From JBLHUT01 sp047629975 (GTDB lineage: Bacteria; Pseudomonadota; Alphaproteobacteria; Rhodobacterales; Rhodobacteraceae): a stretch of 7,973 bases of DNA. The stretch spans positions 1 to 7,973 of the forward strand of contig JBLHUT010000171.1 of the NCBI GenBank assembly GCA_047629975.1, in the 5' to 3' direction. Positions 5,489 to 7,973 of this stretch are shown one piece after another (position 1 is the first letter of the stretch; the number at the start of each line of letters is the position of its first letter). The position numbers were made by a program, and so were the translations under genes. Below the pieces are notes generated by a model. That model saw only the letters and a program-made list of their open reading frames with translations, was not told where the DNA came from and ran no database searches.

Positions 5489-5668
5489 ATGATCCGTGCG
5501 GCCCTGATCCCTGCGCTGACAACCGGCATTTTCTGTGCGGGCTTTGCCGTTGTGGTGAACGTGTTGACGAGCATGCTGTCGATTGTCGGAACGGTGGGGC
5601 TTGCGTTTGCCTCCGGGTTTTTGGGCAGCTTGTTTGCGTGGTTTGTACTTCGAAGGAGAAGGTCATGA
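5489..5668 (+). CDS. Small membrane protein in the suf operon, 59 aa, unknown function
   Basis: The ATG at 5489 has an AAGGAG ribosome site 11 nt upstream and opens a 59-codon frame ending in TGA at 5666-5668. The protein is almost entirely hydrophobic, with two likely membrane helices at about residues 4-26 (starting MIRAALIPALTTGIFCAGFA) and 30-54 (ending SLFAWFVL), then a basic tail RRRRS. By the positive-inside rule the C terminus should be cytoplasmic, and with two helices so should the N terminus. The stop overlaps the ATG of the following YbjQ-family gene (ATGA), so the two are probably translationally coupled. The last arginine codons (CGA AGG AGA AGG) also serve as the ribosome site of that gene. 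I do not recognise the family. A good ribosome site, the overlap and clean hydrophobic periodicity support it as real. Confidence 0.75.
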   Translation: MIRAALIPALTTGIFCAGFAVVVNVLTSMLSIVGTVGLAFASGFLGSLFAWFVLRRRRS

Positions 5669-5976
5669 TTGTTACGACAACGCCCTCTGTCGAGGGGCAC
5701 AAGATCACGCAATATTGCGGAGTGGTTGTTGGTGAGGCGATCCTTGGGGTAAATGTGTTCCGGGACATTTTTGCGGGGGTCACCGACATCATCGGCGGCC
5801 GTTCGGGGTCTTATGAGAAGTCTCTTGGAAAAGCGCGTGAGACGGCGCTCAGGGAGCTTGAAGAGCAGGCCGTCGAAAAGGGCGCCAACGCCGTCGTAGG
5901 GGTCGACCTGGATTATGAAGTGATCAACAATATGCTAATGGTGTCTGCGTCCGGCACTGCGGTGAAGATCGCATGA
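5665..5976 (+). CDS. YbjQ/UPF0145 family protein
   Basis: A 103-residue soluble protein of the YbjQ/UPF0145 family (sometimes described as a putative heavy-metal-binding domain). It begins MIVTTTPSVEGHKITQYCGV and continues with the family hallmarks GEAILGVNVFRDIFAGVTDIIGGRSGSYE (about residues 23-51), a helix rich in acidic and basic residues (KARETALRELEEQAVEKGAN, 55-74), AVVGVDLDYE (75-84), and a C-terminal strand (MLMVSASGTAVKI). The family has no firmly established biochemical role. The ATG at 5665 is chosen over an upstream in-frame start at 5638 because AAGGAG lies 6 nt before it and the conserved sequence starts there; it overlaps the preceding membrane-protein gene by 4 bp. Placement inside a suf operon makes a role linked to metals or Fe-S plausible, but this is inference. 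Confidence 0.93.
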   Translation: MIVTTTPSVEGHKITQYCGVVVGEAILGVNVFRDIFAGVTDIIGGRSGSYEKSLGKARETALRELEEQAVEKGANAVVGVDLDYEVINNMLMVSASGTAVKIA

Positions 5977-6023
5977 TCCGCGCCGCGCGTCCAGAATTCT
6001 GCCGCATTGCGGTGCTAGACGGG

Positions 6024-6046
6024 CTTTCGTTCACGTGTGACGAAAG
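6024..6046 (+). promoter_or_regulatory. Hairpin overlapping the ribosome site of the 167-aa membrane protein gene
   Basis: CTTTCGT (6024-6030) pairs with ACGAAAG (6040-6046) around a 9-nt loop; an alternative fold extends inward as TCAC/GTGA with one bulged T. The right arm and following bases (ACGAAAGGG) include the AAAGGG that serves as ribosome site for the ATG at 6058. When folded, the structure would hide that site. No T-tract follows. Confidence 0.45.
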
Positions 6047-6057
6047 GGCCAGAGGGC

Positions 6058-6561
6058 ATGGGCGATCAAAGGTTTGCAGCGCGGTTGAAACGTATCGAAG
6101 CGGGGCAGGTTATCGCCCCCGCCGGTTTGATGCCGCCGGTGTTGCATTCTGCCCGCGCCCGAAACTTGCGCAGAGGCGAAGTGTTGCGCAACGCAACCTA
6201 CCCGTTGTCGATCTTGCTGGCGTTTTGTCTGGGCATGCTCACGGTAGTCATCGCGCGTTATGTGCGGTTTCAACTTTTCGGGGTCGAAACGCAGGGCGCG
6301 GAGCCGGTGGTCGACCATCTGTTGATGGATGCGGCCATGTCGATTGCATTGAGTTTTGTGATCGGGCAAATCAGCAACTTGCGCGCACCGGCGCTGATGT
6401 CGGCCAAGGGGCTTGGTATTGCGGTCTGCGGGCTGACGATGCACATGGCGGTTCATCGGTTTCCGGGCCTTTGGGGGGCGATGTTCAGCCCCGATTGGGT
6501 GGAGGGGGTCAAGCGTGCGACCCAAGCGAACAGTATTCTATTTCTGACTTTCAGCGGCTGA
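6058..6561 (+). CDS. Membrane protein in the suf operon, 167 aa, unknown function
   Basis: I do not recognise a named family. From the ATG at 6058 the protein starts with a charged, probably cytoplasmic segment (MGDQRFAARLKRIEAGQVIA) followed by three likely membrane helices at about residues 48-68 (YPLSILLAFCLGMLTVVIA), 87-106 and 115-135 (KGLGIAVCGLTMHMAV). A short C-terminal tail follows (WVEGVKRATQANS and a final FLTFSG). AAAGGG about 9 nt upstream supports the start; an in-frame GTG at 6037 would add seven residues. A long overlapping frame (5973-6668) on the same strand is Arg/Cys-rich and is rejected in favour of this one. The 81-bp gap after the YbjQ gene contains a hairpin that could regulate translation. 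The TGA lies in another hairpin. Its position between sufB and sufC suggests co-expression with Fe-S assembly, not a known function. Confidence 0.82.
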   Translation: MGDQRFAARLKRIEAGQVIAPAGLMPPVLHSARARNLRRGEVLRNATYPLSILLAFCLGMLTVVIARYVRFQLFGVETQGAEPVVDHLLMDAAMSIALSFVIGQISNLRAPALMSAKGLGIAVCGLTMHMAVHRFPGLWGAMFSPDWVEGVKRATQANSILFLTFSG

Positions 6562-6568
6562 CAGCCGC
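6554..6568 (+). repeat. Hairpin spanning the stop codon of the 167-aa membrane protein gene
   Basis: GCGGCT (6554-6559) and AGCCGC (6563-6568) form a perfect 6-bp stem with the loop GAC; the TGA stop (6559-6561) straddles stem and loop. It has the same geometry as the hairpin at the desulfurase stop codon. No T-tract follows. Confidence 0.5.
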
Positions 6569-6581
6569 GTACGATCAAACC

Positions 6582-6595
6582 GGGCCTTCGGGCCC
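6582..6595 (+). repeat. C(UUCG)G tetraloop hairpin upstream of sufC
   Basis: GGGCC (6582-6586), TTCG (6587-6590) and GGCCC (6591-6595) give a 5-bp GC stem capped by a UUCG tetraloop closed by C-G, an exceptionally stable RNA hairpin. It is followed by TGCCGAAATGAG, not a T-run, so transcription should pass. It lies in the 99-bp gap before sufC, which holds no convincing gene or sigma-70 promoter; sufC has its own AAGGA ribosome site at 6651-6655. Confidence 0.65.
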
Positions 6596-6660
6596 TGCCG
6601 AAATGAGTGCCCGGGGGCCTGTGTGCCGACCGGTCACGTCTGCTATGCAAGGACATAAAA

Positions 6661-7416
6661 ATGCTTGAGATCAAAAACCTGCACGTGAAACTTGAAGAAG
6701 AGGAAAAGCAGATCCTCAAAGGTGTGAACCTGAGCATCGGAGCGGGTGAGGTCCATGCGATCATGGGCCCCAACGGGTCGGGCAAGTCGACTTTGTCCTA
6801 CGTTCTGGCCGGGCGCAACGGATATGTGGTGACCGATGGCGAAGTAACGCTGGACGATGCCGACATCCTTGAGATGGACCCCGAAGAGCGGGCCGCGGCG
6901 GGTATCTTCCTTGCCTTTCAATACCCGGTCGAAATTCCCGGTGTCGGCAACATGACCTTTTTGCGCACGGCTATTAATTCGCAGCGCAAAGCACGCGGCG
7001 AAGAAGAGATGTCGGCGACAGAATTCCTCAAAGTTGTGCGCGCAAAGGCAAAATCGCTTCAGATTGATGCGGAAATGCTCAAGCGTCCGGTGAATGTGGG
7101 CTTTTCGGGCGGCGAGAAAAAGCGCAACGAGATTTTGCAGATGGCGATGCTCGAGCCGAAAATGTGCGTCCTTGACGAGACCGATTCCGGGCTTGACGTT
7201 GATGCGATGAAGTTGGTGTCCGAGGGTGTGAACGCACTGCGCGATGCGGGGCGGTCGTTCTTGGTGATCACGCATTACCAACGTCTGCTCGACCATATCA
7301 AACCGGACTTTGTGCACATCATGGCGAACGGACGTATCATCAAAACGGGTGGTCCCGAGTTGGCGCTTGAAGTTGAACATAACGGTTATGCCGATCTGCT
7401 GGAGGAAACTGCATAA
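6661..7416 (+). CDS. sufC: Fe-S cluster assembly ATPase SufC
   Basis: SufC is the ABC-type cytosolic ATPase of the SufBCD complex; ATP binding and hydrolysis drive the conformational change that opens the SufB-SufD interface for cluster assembly. The protein has 251 residues, close to the usual length. All nucleotide-binding motifs are present: Walker A GPNGSGKST (36-44), Q-loop Q87 in FQYPVEIPGV, ABC signature FSGGEKKRNEI (148-158), Walker B MCVLDETDSGLD (168-179, catalytic E173) and switch H205 in VITHYQ. No membrane segments are present, consistent with a soluble ATPase. The ATG at 6661 has AAGGA 5-9 nt upstream and starts the family sequence MLEIKNLHVKLEEEEKQILK. A longer in-frame start at 6607 overlaps the hairpin region and is rejected. 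The stop overlaps sufD by one base (TAATG), indicating translational coupling. Confidence 0.98.
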   Translation: MLEIKNLHVKLEEEEKQILKGVNLSIGAGEVHAIMGPNGSGKSTLSYVLAGRNGYVVTDGEVTLDDADILEMDPEERAAAGIFLAFQYPVEIPGVGNMTFLRTAINSQRKARGEEEMSATEFLKVVRAKAKSLQIDAEMLKRPVNVGFSGGEKKRNEILQMAMLEPKMCVLDETDSGLDVDAMKLVSEGVNALRDAGRSFLVITHYQRLLDHIKPDFVHIMANGRIIKTGGPELALEVEHNGYADLLEETA

Positions 7417-7973
7417 TGGCGGCCACAGTCAAAAAACAGCCGCAGGTCAAGATCGATGCGACAGAGGCGCGGCTGTCTGCGCTGAGTTTGCCCGAAGGGG
7501 CAGGCTGGGCAAATGCGGCACGCGCGCAAGCGGTTGTACGGGTTCGGGATGCAGGATTGCCGCATCGCCGCGACGAATACTGGCGCTACACGCAGCCTGA
7601 CACTTTGGTGGTTCCACAGGCGCCATCGGCGGCATTGTTAGATGCTGACGAGGTGCCATTGTTTGACACTATTGACCGGGTAAAGCTGGTCTTTGTGGAC
7701 GGGGTCTTTGATGCTGACGCGTCTGATGATCCGGCCCTCGGGGGCGTGGAAATCTCGCTTTTGAGCGACGCGGTGGACCGCGATATCCATTGGGCGCGCG
7801 ATCTTTACGGTGTGCTTGAGACGAACGGGCAAACGCCGGTGGCACGCCCGTTGGCCGCGCTGAATACCGGTTATGCAACACAAGGTATCTGCATCCGTGC
7901 CACAGGACGTGCAGCCAAGCCTGTTAACCTGATCTATCTGCAGAAGTCAGAGACTTCGGACGCGATTTTGCAT
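7416..7973 (+). CDS. sufD: Fe-S cluster assembly protein SufD, N-terminal part (3' end outside window)
   Basis: The first 186 codons of sufD, the SufB paralogue that pairs with SufB and SufC in the assembly complex. The ATG at 7416 overlaps the sufC stop (TAATG), and GGAGG inside the end of sufC (7401-7405) is its ribosome site. The visible part is the variable N-terminal helical domain: MAATVKKQPQVKIDATEARL, then a segment with the typical SufD motif RRDEYWRYTQPDTL (residues about 51-64), followed by the start of the beta-rich region (VDGVFDADAS, PLAALNTGYATQG). The conserved C-terminal histidine region that contacts the SufB cysteine lies beyond the window. The frame is open to the last base, with no sign of damage. 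Identification rests on position after sufC and the YWRYT region. Confidence 0.93.
   Translation, partial: MAATVKKQPQVKIDATEARLSALSLPEGAGWANAARAQAVVRVRDAGLPHRRDEYWRYTQPDTLVVPQAPSAALLDADEVPLFDTIDRVKLVFVDGVFDADASDDPALGGVEISLLSDAVDRDIHWARDLYGVLETNGQTPVARPLAALNTGYATQGICIRATGRAAKPVNLIYLQKSETSDAILH

Noticed and set aside
5973..6668. 231-codon plus-strand frame overlapping the YbjQ stop (ATGA) and running over the 167-aa gene into sufC
   Set aside because: Composition is Arg/Cys/Gly-rich without domains, typical of a shadow frame. The other frame here has clean membrane helices and a ribosome site. The starts at 5489 and 5973 share 12 of 15 bases (both MIRAA), which I take as coincidence.
6643..7380. 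245-codon minus-strand frame antisense to sufC
   Set aside because: It is a shadow of the SufC coding frame, with no recognisable domain or ribosome site evidence.
1..7973. tRNA, rRNA, CRISPR array, insertion sequence, attachment site or phage genes
   Set aside because: No cloverleaf-like segments, regularly spaced direct repeats, transposase or integrase motifs, or terminal inverted repeats with target duplications were seen on either strand.

Overview
The window looks like chromosomal DNA of an alphaproteobacterium, most likely a member of the Rhodobacteraceae (Roseobacter/Rhodobacter lineage). The base composition is GC-rich. The strongest evidence is the gene order: an Rrf2/IscR regulator, a class I (NifS/IscS-like) cysteine desulfurase, sufB, small accessory genes, sufC and sufD. 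This is the mixed isc-suf operon I know from that family. The species assignment is inferred from gene order and protein style, not from a database search.

Left part (1-1442): the end of a methyl-accepting chemotaxis protein on the + strand, with a CheR-tether-like C-terminal pentapeptide, converges on a minus-strand HD-domain phosphohydrolase gene. A 14-bp inverted repeat (1398-1439) separates that gene from the next minus-strand gene, an alpha/beta hydrolase (1443-2096).

Centre (2097-2253): a compact divergent control region. Candidate promoters face outwards towards the hydrolase (minus) and iscR (plus). Their -10 elements overlap at the same place, and a near-palindromic TTTAGA...TTCTAA element resembling an Irr/ICE iron-control box covers both. 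Further inverted repeats are nested around it.

Right part (2254-7973): a single-direction operon of iscR (GTG start), a possible 22-codon coupling ORF, cysteine desulfurase, sufB, a 59-aa two-helix membrane protein, a YbjQ/UPF0145 protein, a 167-aa three-helix membrane protein, sufC and the first 186 codons of sufD. The desulfurase supplies sulfane sulfur, and SufB-SufC-SufD form the scaffold/ATPase complex on which Fe-S clusters are assembled. The IscR protein lacks the usual three-cysteine cluster-binding motif and keeps one cysteine near its C terminus.

The operon is fairly tight (4-bp and 1-bp overlaps in places), but three longer junctions carry GC-rich hairpins at or right after the stop codon, none followed by a T-tract. 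These are candidates for differential mRNA stability. I see no tRNA, rRNA, CRISPR, insertion sequence or phage material. The window is mostly known biology. The less explained parts are the three accessory genes between sufB and sufC and the layered control region.
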